This document shows, piece by piece, positions 44,379-56,790 of a DNA stretch of 64,000 nt. This DNA is from Cryphonectria parasitica EP155. Its lineage: Eukaryota > Ascomycota > Sordariomycetes > Diaporthales > Cryphonectriaceae. Each line of letters starts with the position of its first letter. The first letter of the stretch is position 1. Under the pieces are notes generated by a model, which did no database searches, was not told where the DNA came from, and saw only the letters and a list, made by a program, of their open reading frames with translations. The stretch lies in assembly GCF_011745365.1 (NCBI RefSeq), contig NW_024468910.1, forward strand, positions 3,624,068-3,688,067. Reading direction: 5' to 3'. A program made the translations under genes and the position numbers.

Positions 44379-47300
44379 GGCGGAAGCTGTTGACGAGGCG
44401 GTTACAGGCTGATCAGAATATTGGTGAGGGTTCGGGGAAACTGCTCGACCAAGATGATCGTGCCCAAGATGGAGATTTGTGGGGCGGATCTTGTCTCAAA
44501 AGGCTGCTTGTAGGATTCGGAGGGCAACTATGTATTGCTGTTGGCTCGCGATTGTCCTGGAAGCTGCTTGGCCGTGTCGCAGACGTTCTGTCCCAGTCAA
44601 CTGTGAGAAGGGCCAAAGCTGTTGATGTCGCCGTCGTCACACGAGCTGGTCGTTCGAGTGGGGACCCAAGAGAAGGGATGTTGGACACTGCCCAGCCACC
44701 TCATCTGTCAGCTGTGTTTGCCCTGTTCTCCTCTTCCCTCCTTGCTTATGAATAGCAGCTTGCCCCGCGCAGCAAAGGCCCTGGCTTGGTGAGGCGCCCT
44801 AGCAATGAGGCGCGAGCCTGAGAAGATGAGCGCGATGGTCGAAACGAGCGCAGTAACTCACAGACTATATTGAGGAGGCAAGCGGAACGCTCAGGGAGTC
44901 GCGTGTGAAGCTGTTTAATTGAAACGAAAACGTGTCAACGCGGGGCAGCTCTCGACATGCACCTCAAGACCACGCACGAGCAGACTCGAGGTCGCAAACA
45001 GAATAAGCAGAGAACCCGGAAGGAAAATGGGCTAGTCGGCGCCAGGCTTATATACCGTGCGGGCGCCCACAAGAGAGAGTGAGGGGGCTCTGTTTGGTTG
45101 ATATTCTCAGGGATGAGATAGCATTGATAGACTGCATCTAATCATCGACGCATGCTCTTGAAAGAAGTCACGTCGAAGGAGCGGCAGCTTGTGAGGGAAG
45201 CAACGCATCGGTAATAGCGGACTTAGATTGATGCAGCCCCTTCAGCCCGCAGGCCTAACCTTGCGTGTCGTAGTATAAGCATACAACAGATATGGGTGAA
45301 TAGGTATGGTCTTTGGACCCTGAGCAGATTAACGGAATCTAACCCATCCTCTCTTTCTACCATTCTGGTACCTCCACAAGAATGATCGCAGGTCGTTCCT
45401 CCATTACGAGCTCACTGGTCTGATTGTGGTCCTCCCACACACACACACACACAAGACGCATGACACATGCTAAGCGACATCGAGCAGTGAAGAGATCTAC
45501 CACGTACGAAAAGCCCAACGTCACTATTTTGTTGAAGATCGCAAGTACGCCAGGCCAGGCCAAAGAAAGAGAGGATTGGACAGATCCGGCGCAGCAGGCA
45601 CCAGAGCTGACGACGTACGTCATGAGAATTTGGGACGGTACAAGCGGCAGATGGTCTTGGATGCTCCTGGGTCTGCCCTTAAACACATCTTCCTTTTTCC
45701 AGGACCCCCCCCCCGGGGCCTTCTCCAACCCCACCACAAGGATGCTTATGCTTGCTCCTCTTGCTGCACAGTCCAGCCAGTGCCGGCATGTCTCCTGCCC
45801 ACCTTCTGCCCACCTCGTTCAGCTCGCCATGTGAGTCATAACGAAAGGAGAACGTTACGCTGTATTTTGCTTACTGCCTTTGTCATACATACCACATGGT
45901 ATCTACCATAGAAAAGGGCTCAGGCTTCATCGATGGACTGAACAAGACTCGCGAGGGGAGGATGCCCCGCGATTGATGGCCTCGAGGTTGTTCACGTCTC
46001 GAGCCTATAGCGATGTATCGCATACTGCACACGCCAAATCGTCCTCTCGAGCCCGAGGTCCATTTTCAGCAGATGCCATCCATCTACAGGATGTTCGAAC
46101 GACATTCTGGTACGCTGTGAGGCTCAACAACAGCTACACACTAAAGAAGCTGGAACCTCTCCCGCCGCTGAAGACTTTCAGACGGAGCGTCGATCGTCGG
46201 ACAAGCCTCTCTCTCTTACTTTTCGTTTCATGTCTGGACCTGCTAAGACACCAAACGCAAGAAAGCCCACCACGCGATCCCATATCTGACTAGTCGGTCA
46301 AATAATCAGTCTTAAAGCCTCTTCGAGGACACACACAGCAGAAGATTACTAACCCTCGGCACCATACTACAGAATCGCCGACTTTGCAGCTGGCTCCCCA
46401 AACGAAAACCCACATTGGTACGACGGGACGGCCCTGAGGACGGAGCTGAGGCGAGAGACGTCAGGGTCGTACTATCAACATGTGCCGTAGCAGTTACTCC
46501 AAGTGGACGTCACCATGGAGAAGAGCAGCAGCCATGACCCAAGATGGAACGCATGAGATTCGCCTATGGACTTCTACCACACGCCGCACCCTCACTGTAC
46601 CACAGACAGACATGGCGTGACACCGTATGTGCCCTCTGCAGCACACAAGGTTTAGCCGCGCCATCATTGCTTGCGGACGGAGGTAATCAAAGCCTTTTCC
46701 TTTTCCAGCCTTTGGCTTCTATCACTACGACTGGGACTTGAGAACATGAATGAGACAGAGTGGGTTCGAGACAGCGCTCTTCGCCTCTTCTCGGGGACAC
46801 GTGCTTGGCCAAGTACGGACTCCATGCAGCACCTATCATGATAATGATGGTGATCATCACTTTCTCAAATCACTGTACATACGCGGCCCCTAGCCTCCTT
46901 TGCCTGCGCTCACAGTTGCCGAATTCGGCAGCTGGCACAATGCAAGCCTGCACCTGGCCTATAGGGTTCGCGAGACGACTTAGCCCTTGTACCGAATGTC
47001 ACCCACAACGGGCTGGACGAGCTGTCATGCGCGAAGCCAGCGACCCATTTTCATGGCTGCATGTCCGTATCTTTTTCAAAAGATGGGCGCCGACTTTGAC
47101 ATCGAAGCTTATACCGAAGCGGTTTCAGAACACCTCAAGCGGGGCATGAATTGATAGAGAGAACTATGTCTGATGTAACGGGGATGAGATCTGCCAAGTG
47201 GCGGTCATGCGCTGCTCATTCTATATCTGGTGCATATCCGGTGTGCCGGGAAGAAATGATTTGCGTATAAGTCACCATGTGTTCGCCTCGTCTGCTGATT

Positions 47301-47386
47301 TGACTCCGACGACGAGAACGTACATACAAACTTCATACCCAATTCTCCAATACCTACGGGAACTTCCTTTTTTCTTCTCCAAAACC
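44379..47386. other. Intergenic, 3.0 kb
   Basis: Upstream of two divergent genes (the Zn2Cys6 regulator and the unknown gene at 47387). Contains a CA repeat (45436-45453) and a C run (about 45706-45714). Several open frames of 90-140 codons (44360-44755, 45880-46293, 46760-47149) show no domain and no coding character. No RNA gene or transposon recognised. Confidence 0.5.
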
Positions 47387-48823
47387 ATGTGCTACCAAGA
47401 AGTACGCTGGCACATACTCTGTAACCACACAATCCGATCACGAACAGAGTGCCCCAGACGCTGCGCCCAGCATGGCGCCATAGACAGCGTCGAGACGCAG
47501 CTCACAGCATACTGCCACGCATGCCGGCTCCACGTTGATAATCTGGGGATTGCGCGGAGGCGAAGCAGCAAGAGGGCGTCGAGCCTTCGCGGCTCTTCTG
47601 AATCTACCAGAACAAGGACGCCGGCGGGGTCTATACATTCGGTGGTCGACAATGTACACCTGGCGGCTGGATCCCCTGCGCCTTCTGTGACATCTTTGTG
47701 GAATACGCCTGTGTCTTTACAGCAGAAGAACAGGGGAAATTCGCCTGCTTTGCCAGGAAATATGAGGAGGTCGATCAGCAATGAATCTTCTAAGGCAGTC
47801 TGCATCGGGGCGATTATGGACGGGCTTCGACAACAGCAGGAGGCACAAGAGTGGCAGGGACAGGCTCAGAGACAACCCGAGATGTTATCGCCAATTCCTC
47901 AAAAGGTATACGGACTTATGGAGCGTCCCTCTCTTTGGTACTCGCAAAAGCACTCTGCTGACATCAAGACCGTGTAGCCTCAACTCTCCCTGCGCATCCC
48001 AGAAGTGCCAGATGAACAGCCAACCCCCCCGTGGCTCGACACCGACGCCGCCCTGTCCGAGAACACAGACCTCAAAGACCTCTCGCCCATGACCAAGGCG
48101 TCCACCAGGACAAGTGGGAACCCCACGACACCCAGGACGCCCACCTCCATCTCCTCCTCTCTTGAGGAGAGTTCATCAAAGCCCCCGCCCACGGCACCCC
48201 TCCCTTCCCTTCCGTCCACGGCACCTCATCCGCCGGACCACCATCAGCATCACCCCTTCAGCACACCTCCTCTCATCACCACCTTACGTCAAGGCTTGTG
48301 GAGCTCCAAGGCCCCGTCCCGGCTGATCATAGACCCCCCCGCCCCAACCAGCAAGCTCGAGCGCACGCCTAGTGATGCCACCGCCACCACGACGCTCAGC
48401 ACCTCCGCCTCTGCTACGCCAGCCGCGTCCAACTCCCCCGCAGAGCCCTCCGAACCCTCGTCAGGATCACCGCTCGAACTACCTAGCCCACCCGTGCCGC
48501 AACGGTCTCCGCTGCGGAACGCTACCAACCCCTCCTCACCGAGGTTCAGCGACGTCTCCGCACGGAACTGGGAGGTCAAAACCACCAACCCGGTAGCGGC
48601 AGCCATGTCCGTGATGAACCGGCCACGGCCGAGACCGAGGGGCGGGGCCAACTATTTCCCCGCCGCGAAGAGAGTGAAAGCGGAGGAGAGCAGCGGCGGG
48701 AGCGGTGGGGACAAGTTAATTGATGTTCATGATCCGGCGTGGCTTGCGAAGCATGGGTTGAAGTGGGATGTGCGTGAGCTGGTGGGTGTTGCGAACAATG
48801 CCGCTGTGCAGATTGAAACCTAG
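47387..48823 (+). CDS. Unrecognised fungal protein with N-terminal Cys/His cluster
   Basis: Exons 47387..47905 and 47978..48823; intron 72 bp (GTATAC donor, GTGTAG acceptor); 454 aa. I do not recognise a named family. The first 50 residues are Cys/His-rich (MCYQEVRWHILCNHTIRSRTE to CPRRCAQHG and YCHACRLH), spaced like a small zinc-binding module; this type of start (CYQEV... CGH/CNH) occurs in many uncharacterised Pezizomycotina proteins. The rest is Pro/Ser/Thr-rich and probably disordered, with a more ordered C-terminus (HDPAWLAKHGLKWDVRELVGVANN). No signal peptide or membrane segment. The start was chosen at the ATG just before the Cys cluster, although the frame is open to 47198. A regulatory or adaptor role is only a guess. 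Confidence 0.7.
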
Positions 48824-49553
48824 GGAGAGGGGTTCAACAGGGGGTTCCATCACAGAGAGATTTTGGTCTGCATCCGAGGGATGTATGATTAATGAATAAT
48901 GAGTCCCTTGCGAGGGCGCGCTGAGTAAGGCGCGGGGGGAATCGAAGTGAAAGATGAAATCATCATATGCTCAGCAGCTGCAAGAATATTTTATAAATCA
49001 TCATCTGCTTTTCTCACTTGAACGGAGTGAGTGCGATAGAAATGAATAACCAATACTTGCGAAGGTCTTGTGTACATTAGCTTATACAGAAGACTTGCTC
49101 GTGACAATGCATTCGAATACAAAGCATTTCGTCTCAAAAGACTAGATGTGTGGGTCCGACCCTATGCAGCTATATAGGTCACAGCCGTTTCCAGTCAGTT
49201 GGGAGTGGTTCCTCCTTTTAGCTGTCGCATACTAGACCTCCAAGGAGAATGGTGATGGGCCAAAATGCAAGTGGGACAAAGGAGGCTGGGGGCTCGCCTC
49301 ACCTGCTGTGCACCAAGAACGACGGTAGAATGAGTGACAAGACTTTGTCAAGGAGAATGCAGTGGTTCCTGGCCTGAGCATGACTTCACTGCGTTGATCC
49401 CTCTACGAACACATGTTAGGAAAAGGGTCCCGTTGATGTATGTTTTCTTCGAAAGTATGTTCCCAAAAAGTGTATATTGTCCCATTGTTTCTCCCTCTAT
49501 TGAACATCAAAACAAGCAAAGGCAGTAAAAGCCCATTCCCACCTCCCATAGTC
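48824..49553. other. Convergent 3' region
   Basis: 730 bp between the unknown gene and the STIMATE gene, whose stop codons face each other. No feature recognised. Confidence 0.5.
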
Positions 49554-50967
49554 TTATTCCTTGGGATACAACTCCGATGACACCGTGCCTTCTGCCGTGG
49601 TAGACGAACTACCACCTGTGGCCGCCGTCCTGTCGCCGTCCACCTCTGGGTCGTACTCCTCATGGGCGGGACTCGTAGTTATCTTAGCCTGTGACCGTAT
49701 GCCACCCTTTTTATCCTCATCAGCCTCCTCCTCCGCCGCCGCCGACGGTCCTCTCTGGGGGCCATGGCCCTCGACATGGTCCTCATCCGTGCGCACTCTC
49801 TGGTAACCTTCGCCCTCTGAGCCGGCCGCGCTGTGGCCGTCGGTGTCCTCCTTGGTGGCTGCCTTCTTGATAAAGCTGTCGATGATGTAATACTGCAGCG
49901 CATTCATAATGAGCGGGAACAGCATCATCACGAAGATGATCTGGATCTTCTCGTTGCCCTCGGTCCACCGCAGCGCCCAGTCGCCGACGCGCGAGATCCA
50001 CGGGAACATGAGGAAGATGACGAGCACGCAAAACTTCATCCCGAAGAGGCCCAGGAAGTAGATGAGTGACTGCTTCAGCCACCACCAGGCTTTGGGCGGA
50101 TTGCCGTAGTGACCGGACTGGATCGACTCTGGGGGCTGGCCGAGGGGTGTATACGAGACCAGCGCTGTGAAGATGCGCAGGAGAAAGATGAGTATTGGTA
50201 TGCCGAGCGTCGTCTGGTTAAGGGAATGTCAGCATTTCTGTTTCAACACCACACCCGCAGCGTGGTTTACACACGAGCCTCTGCGCCGGTAAAAGACTTA
50301 CGTCAATAGCAAGGTTCAGCAAATAGAAAGAGCACGGGTTCGGCACATATGGTCCATCGTCACCACCACCAGGACCTCCTGCATCTGCAAACCGCCTCAA
50401 CACTGCCGACGCCGCAACAGCAGCCGACACGGCCGCGGGCTCAACCTGGACCGAGATCCGCCCGCTCGTCAGCATCGACATGAAGACATTGGCCATGTGT
50501 ACCAGCACGGATCCAAAGACCTGCTTCGACACATCGAAAAACCATATCTTGACGGGCCTCTGTGGTCGCTCCCGCCACCTCTTGTACACCAGGCTGAGCA
50601 GCGCCAGCCCGCCGAGGGCGAGTTGGACGAAGATGGCGAAGGACCCGAGGAGCTTGCACTCGGCCTGGTCGTCTCCTTCCTCCTTGGGCGAGCCGGCGGC
50701 TATGACTGCTGCTGCTGTGGCGGATGCTGCTTTCGCCGTCCCCGTGGCGAGCGCTGCTGCTATTGCAGAGGTCGTCTTGGCGGGAAAGGCATCGTAGACG
50801 GCGCCTTCCATATTGACGGCAGGGTCATTCGGCGCGGTGGCGATTGAAAAGTCGGCGGATATCGTAGAGGTAGCAGATATGAAGGCGCGGTCCACCCACT
50901 GTGCGTGGGCGCTGGAGAGGAGAAGAATGTTGACTAATGCGGCGTATACTAGCGCAGACATGTACAT
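49554..50967 (-). CDS. STIMATE-family vacuolar/ER membrane protein (TMEM110, YPL162C-like)
   Basis: Exons 50302..50967 and 49554..50213; intron 88 bp (GTAAGT, CCAG); 441 aa (439 if the second ATG at 50961 is used). The N-terminus looks like a signal peptide (LVYAALVNILLLSSAHA). The conserved core follows: a membrane helix (FAIFVQLALGGLALLSLVYKRW), RPVKIWFFDVSKQVFGSVLVHMANVFMS, CSFYLLNLAID-TTLGIPILIFLLR, then YGNPPKAWWWLKQSLIYFLGLFGMKF and later helices; these match the STIMATE family, whose human member promotes STIM1 at ER-plasma membrane contacts and whose yeast member is vacuolar. The last ~110 residues are an acidic hydrophilic tail. The N-terminal luminal segment of ~90 residues (Ala/Ser/Thr-rich) precedes the first conserved helix. 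Molecular activity in fungi is not known. Confidence 0.85.
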
Positions 50968-51024
50968 AGGTTGTTGATACTGTCACCCCTTCGATGCGAG
51001 ATGATGTCCTATGTTGTCTCAAGC

Positions 51025-51062
51025 CGAGAGAGAGAGAGAGAGAGAGTGTGTGTGTGTGTGTA
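51025..51062. repeat. Compound (GA)n(GT)n microsatellite
   Basis: About eleven GA units followed by about eight GT units, upstream of the STIMATE gene. Confidence 0.85.
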
Positions 51063-52554
51063 CGTGGGTGAAAGAGAGACAAAATGAGGGAAGGACAAAT
51101 TGAACAGCCACGAGACGTTCGTCTAGAAGGCTGGAAAGTTAAAGCTGTGGACGGGCGTTGTCTACCCTAGGTGTACGCTACCAATACCGGGGCGGTGATT
51201 CCGTCGACGTCAGAGAAGCAGGAGGATCGATAAATAAGCCGGATGGATCTGCACAGCCCAGAGTGGCTGCACCGCTTGAACAAGAAGGGCTAGCCTTCTT
51301 GATCGACTGGCACGATGTAGAGAGATATATGTCGATGGCAGTAGAACAATACCCAACTGAGATTAACAATACGACCGGTTAAGGCAGAGTGGCAGAGGAA
51401 AAGAGGGTGGGAGAGGGGGTGGGATGGGGAGCGCGACTCACATCCGTCACGAGTCTGTGGAGGCGGGCGGAACAAGGTTGCGGCCCTGCGCTGCTGGGCG
51501 CGTGAGCTGCTGCTACCTGCTAGGCCCAGGTTAGGGGATCAAGCACGGAGGCAACAGCACCGCTAAATAACCCATGTGGCCCCGCTACGAACGCAGTATT
51601 TTTTTTTATGAAACCTGAGACAGCCACTCCACACTGCCTGTAGCCGCTAAAGGATTAAGCATGACCTGGGGCCTAAACTCCGCTGAGATGACCCGATCGA
51701 TGCCTCTGTCCAGTGCGTTTACTAGTACAACAATCAAAAGCCTCAGCGCCTAACCGGGCGAACCGATATTATATAGAAGCTCGGATAGCTTTAACAGTCT
51801 TTGGAAGTACATGCATACATAAAAATGTTGCTGTACGGTATCCATCGACAAGCCGGGCACAAACGCACAAACATTTACGGGGCTCGTACACGCTCACCGT
51901 CTGTCTCATCTCGGTTTGCAGTTGTACATAATCCAGGTCAGGAAACGAAACGCCTGGGTCTTTACGTCGGCCGACTCTCAGGTCACAGGCAACAAGGACG
52001 ACCCACACAAAAGCCCCTTGATAACAGACCAGGGGAGGCAATAGCCTACAAGAAATCTAACAGTAATAGACAATGCTATGCTGCTCACATGGCGATTGAC
52101 ACTTATCATGAGGTTCGCGGAAGGCCGTTTGAGGCACAATTCAAGTAGGTAGAGGCAGTGCTGTTAGGATGCCTCAGAACCCGCAACGGCATCAGTCCCA
52201 ATATTCATTATCTCATCACCCCCTTACAGGTCAAGAGGAGATCATCTCGACACGGTGAGGATAAGCTGTATGTTCCGCCACTGCCCACGCAAAGAAGAAA
52301 ATGAACTTCGTCCAGAATTCTCGTCATGTCAATTTGATGATGCACAGCCCGAACACGAAATCTGTCATTCGTAACATAAAAAAAGGTAATAAAGCTCCCC
52401 CTAAAAAAAAGATAGGAGCGCCATGCCGCGCACACATGGCAAGGCCGTCAAAGCAGAAAAGCCAGTATCGATGTCACCACACGTTGCCTCCTCCCGAGAC
52501 CTTCTGCCTGATCCTGAACGCCTCTCGAAATTTCGTTCGTTTAGCGTCCAAACA

Positions 52555-52779
52555 TCAGGCACACTCGGGGACAGTCGGGAGGAGGCCGCGAATGAAGCCG
52601 GAGAATGAATTCCTGGATCCTCCAGTCTTCATGGTGTCGGGCCTCGCCTTGTCCTTCTTGGTCGGAATAGGAATCGGTCGCGAGGTCGAACTCTTGGTGG
52701 AGGATTTGGTAGGAGACGACGGGCCTTCAGAGCGTCGCTTCTGCGTCTGAAGGGGCCGGCCCTGAGGCCCGTCGAATTG
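52555..52779 (-). other. In-frame open stretch after the SF3B6 stop
   Basis: After the SF3B6 TGA (52780-52782) the frame stays open for 74 codons to a TGA at 52555. The encoded peptide is Lys/Ser/Thr/Pro-rich (KRRSEGPSSPTKSSTKSS, then a more hydrophobic FSGFIRGLLPTV) with mostly C/G-ending codons that look coding. The stop context TGA-CAA-TTC resembles the CARYYA type of readthrough signal at five of six positions. Could be chance. Confidence 0.3.
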
Positions 52780-53519
52780 TCAATCGATACCATGCTGTTT
52801 CTTGAGCTGCGCTAAATTCTCCTTGCGTGCCTCGAGGTCCTCTTTTGACTTGGCCATCTTCTCTGGCTGGTGGTACAGGACTGGACAAAAGAGGGTCAGC
52901 ACGTCATTTGTCAAACTAAGGGAGAGGAAAAGTGCGTGTAGAGGCAACATACCGACAAGGTAACGGCCCTGGAAGTTGAAGCCGTTCAGCTTGTCACAGG
53001 CCTGCTTCGCATCCATGACGTCGTCATAGACAACGAAAGCAGTTCCCTTGGTGTTCGAGGCAATGCCCTGGCGGACCTGGCTGGGAGGGCGTCAGTATCC
53101 ACTTGAGATTTGATCGGGGCAGTGTCTCGGGGGCGCCGTACCGGATAGGCCCGTACTTGCCGAAGAGCTCGAAGAGCTCCTCAGGCGTCACGTTGTAGCT
53201 GTCGAGATCTGTCAGCGTCGAGGTAGAGGTTGTCTAGATTGGGAGGGTACCGAATCAATCACGGACCTTAGATTCTTGACGAATAAAGCTCTATGATGGA
53301 ACAAACTAGGTCAGCGGCGTTCTCCCAACACAGACATGATGGTGTCTATGGTCTTTGACATCGTCGATGGCAGGTAGCAGTGAGACGGCATCGCAACCTG
53401 GTGATAAGGAAGGGTGGGGGTCGATGCATGATAGCAAGCCCATGCGCATGTGGCCTGCAGCATCACAGTGAAATTACGTACCGGTTAACCTCCGGGGCGA
53501 GTTTGGCGGCGCGACTCAT
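52780..53519 (-). CDS. SF3B6: Splicing factor SF3B6 (p14, SF3b branch-site subunit)
   Basis: Five exons: 53482..53519, 53267..53290, 53142..53198, 52953..53080, 52780..52880; introns 191, 68, 61 and 72 bp; 115 aa, the usual length. One RRM: RNP2 ALFVKNLSYN, then EELFELFGKYGPIRQVRQG, RNP1 KGTAFVVY, and GFNFQGRYLVVLYHQPEKM, with a Lys/Glu C-terminal helix ending KKQHGID. The branch-site-facing Tyr is in LSYN. The protein sits in the SF3b part of U2 snRNP next to the branch adenosine, bound to SF3B1. The second exon is only 24 nt and two donors are weak (GTCCGT and GTACGG); a splicing factor gene with so many small exons may be self-regulated, but this is inference. The frame remains open past the stop. 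Confidence 0.95.
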
Positions 53520-53902
53520 ATCTTGATGTCGATGCTCGCTGAATTGTCCACAATCGAATGATCGTAGCTTGGGCGCGTTTGCTGGTGGTGGTATCGGGGT
53601 GCAGGTGGCTGAAAGAGGACTGGTTGTCCAGGTGGACGGCTTGGTTCGGAAGAGGATGAAGCGGACGGATTGAGTGGATTCGCATGCGTTTCCTAAGACG
53701 TGACAGGCAGGCAGGCTTACTAAGAGAGTGGGGCTATTGCACCATCAGGCAGGCTTCACTACCGGGTGGGGAACCATATCTCGACCCCTAACCCTTATTA
53801 CGGCAGTTGCGTTGATGGATCTTTTTGATGCTTATCAATATGGCTAGGACCATGGTATTCTTCGCTGCCTTTCTTGGCTACTTATAAAAAACCCTCTCTC
53901 TC
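53520..53902. other. Intergenic SF3B6 promoter / hydrolase 3' end
   Basis: 383 bp, both neighbours on the minus strand. A CT repeat of about eight bases pairs lies near 53896. No gene seen. Confidence 0.5.
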
Positions 53903-55393
53903 TCAGTTCACTCCCAGCTTCTCGTCAAGCCAGTCAAACATCACCTGGTTCGCAAACCTAAGGGCTCCTTCCTGACAGTGCAAGTCGGCCCCATCTTCGG
54001 CGGTGAACTTGTACACGGTAGCCTTGTCTCCGAGGCCCTCTGCCATTTTCTGAGCATGACCACCGTCCTTGAAGAACAAATCGCCAACAGCGTCTCCAAG
54101 GAACACGGGACACTGAATCTTGTCTGTCAAACCAGCCATGGACATCTTGGCCCATCCCTTCCCTAGCTCCGCCAGAGTCTTGACTTTATAGGACCACATC
54201 CCATGAGCGAGCAACCAACGAGGACCCATAGGCTGGCTGTTATCATTGATGAAAGCCTGGATGCTCTCCGGATCGTCCTTGATGTTGAATTTCTCAAGGT
54301 AGGACGACTCGCTGAAGTCGTCAAAATCGTGGACGGCGTCATCGCAGATCAGCGCCGCGATGCGGTGTTCGAAGGCAGCCGCCCTCGCACTGAGGAACCC
54401 GCCCATGGACAAGCCGCAAAGGGCAATCTTGGTCTTGTCTACGCTGGGCTGCGTCTCAAGAAAGTCGACCACCGGTGTGACGACCTTCTCCCATTCGTGA
54501 GTAAAGCCCAGGCCCTGCCCACGTCGGACGGAGCCCTGGCCCGGCCCTTCCAGACAGACGACGTTGTAGCCGCGTTCCAGGGCTGGGAAGCCGTGCATAT
54601 GGATCATCTCCTCTGGACCGGAATCAAAGCCGACTATTGGAAGACAAGTGTCAGTAGGTATTCTTCCAGAGGCCTCTCACTCAACCGAGAGCTTCTCGGA
54701 GCAGAATTCTTGAGAGGAAAGACCCTTTCTCTTCTCTTCTTCTCTTTTATTTATTTGTGTGTCAAGGTGAGGTAGAAGAGATAGATTTACATACTGAAGA
54801 GCATGAGCGTAGGCCTCTTCACGCTGTCATCAGGGCTCGGCCTAAACCAATAGATGGGGACCTGGAAGCCATCTGCCGACAGCACCTTCTTCTCTCCAGG
54901 AACCGGGAGGTAGGTGATGGCTTTGGAAAAGCAGTCAACATTCTTGTTCCAAAGCTCGTTGATGCGAGGATCCTCCCAGTTGCCGTGGAGGTAGAACTCG
55001 GCCGTGCGAAAATAGGTCGCGGCTCGAAAGAGATGGTCCCGGATCGAAACAGGATTCTTGGCCTTGCGGGCGTTCTCAAGAGTTCTCTCTGCCCTCTTGG
55101 ACCAGGCAGCCACCCCTTTGGAGTCATATCAGCCAAAAGTCTGATCCTGGTGCTTCAATATCAAGGCTTATGCTCGCCAAAATTGGCCACTCACAGGATT
55201 CAAAGTCCCCAGTCTTGATCTGAGGAATGGTGTAGAGCACCTCGCTCACATCACTGCCACCACTGGGAGACTTGTTAGTCGACCGTTGGTAGCACAAGGT
55301 CTACCTGGGCAGGTGAACTCACTATGCACTTAGGCCAAGGGCGCGGATGACCTCAAAGTGGAACGATTCGTCCGTGCTGAATTGGAAAGACAT
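53903..55393 (-). CDS. Alpha/beta hydrolase of the Ayg1/FrsA-like family
   Basis: Exons 55323..55393, 55195..55262, 54795..55115, 53903..54633; introns 60, 79 and 161 bp; 396 aa. N-terminal helical cap: FESWVAAWSKRAERTLENARK and LFRAATYFRTAEFYLHG, as in the 2,6-dihydropseudooxynicotine hydrolase/Ayg1 group. The catalytic domain has the oxyanion strand LMLFIGFDSGPEE, the elbow GLSMGGFLS (Ser nucleophile), an acidic strand around VFLGDAVGDLFF, and ADLHCQEGA supplying the catalytic His near the C-terminus. Members cleave C-C bonds of polyketides or nicotine derivatives; Ayg1 shortens a heptaketide in melanin synthesis. There is no polyketide synthase in this window, so the substrate is unknown. 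No signal peptide, so probably cytosolic. All four exons join in phase. Confidence 0.87.
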
Positions 55394-56790
55394 GGTACTT
55401 GAGAGTAAAGCACCTAAGATGGATCAAGCTGAGAATAGAGTGAAGTATTTGGATCTGGCGCAACTATTTGATGTCGACGGGCTATGTCGTCTTGTGTCCT
55501 GAAGGAAATGAGACCAAGAGTCGTTTGGAGACATCTTGCTCGAGGAAACTTCCGACTTTATATTGCTTCGACATCTTGAGTGAAGGCTTTAGAAGCCTTG
55601 CTGAAGCTGAAACGTCTTCAACCATTCTCTCGCTCCAAACTCGGGCCGCGAGGCTCTCACATGTACTTGATCGCAAGAGGCTCGTGATATCGAGACGTTG
55701 AACGCTGAGTAAACAAGTACCACGGAAATCGGCACATCACCCGCATGACGCAGACGATCGTGATCATCATGGCCGCGGATGGTCCGTGGGGGGTGGGTTT
55801 CGCAATGTATTGTCTCAACCAGCGTTGAGCCCCCGGATGTGCCGCGGAAATTCCATGCAACACACATACATATTGCCTCGTCCGCGAATCGTCGATCACA
55901 GAGTGCAACGCAATGCATCTCGCCGTGTTAGGAACGAAGATATCGAGGGGGCCACACCTCGTGTAGGATATTCGAGCAGGCACGGCGGATCGATTATCCA
56001 CGCAGCGGTAAGTTGGTAACAGGGAAATTTGTCAGATACTAGCAGCTGGTCACAATGCTATACATTTCTTGTCCTCGTCACATCAAGCAGGTACACAATA
56101 GCAGTGCAAGGAAATAGAACGGCGCCGGGCCGCCGGCCCCTGAGCCTTGCAGCAGGTGTAGCCGGGAAATTGTCTGTGGTTCATTGCACCGTCCAAATAT
56201 TTGACCGTTGTTAACTGCTGCTTCGAACTGAGATGTGACAGGCTAATGCCTTTGAGGAGAACACGACCCTCGCAGGCAAATATTGGCTATCCCGTGGGTG
56301 CGATCGAAACAGAGAAAATTAGTGAACAAGGTGAATTGGGACCTGTGAGGTGTCTTTGAGTGGAAATAGGTTGCAGTAGTAGACTCTGAGCACTTGTGGT
56401 CGTTAGTGGTGCTAGGTGCAGGTCTAGTACCGGCCCATAGTATCAGCGATAAGCTGTATGCACTATAACGATTTGCCCCCAGGTCCAGCAGTAGTAATCT
56501 GCGCCCAACCTCAGCTCGTGCCTCCTCTCGCCTCCCTTCACTCGCTTGCTTCTACAACCCGGCCAATCCTTCGACTACATACGATGTCCTTGGGGCATTA
56601 AACCAGTTCACTCGACATCTCACGCCTATCTTTACTGTAGGCAACGTTTGGCCGGGCCACATCTTAAGAAATTTTCCGCTTGCCATCGCATTGGGGGGGG
56701 GGGGACTGAACCTACTCTGGGACAGACTCAAGAGCCCTAAGCGCTCGACCCCAGCAGCCGTGCGGTAAACAGCCCCGAGCCGCCACCACG
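55394..56790. other. Intergenic, divergent
   Basis: 1.4 kb between the hydrolase start and the Cys-rich gene start. A run of ten G lies at about 56693-56702. No gene recognised. Confidence 0.5.

Larger units (their letters stand above)
50968..52779. other. Intergenic, 1.8 kb
   Basis: STIMATE promoter and SF3B6 3' side. Contains an AG/GT compound microsatellite. The part next to SF3B6 (52555-52779) continues the SF3B6 frame. Other open frames (for example 51801-52148) are not supported. Confidence 0.5.

Noticed and set aside
45880..46293. 137-codon open frame between the regulator and the unknown gene
   Set aside because: No recognisable domain or coding bias; start not preceded by promoter-like sequence.
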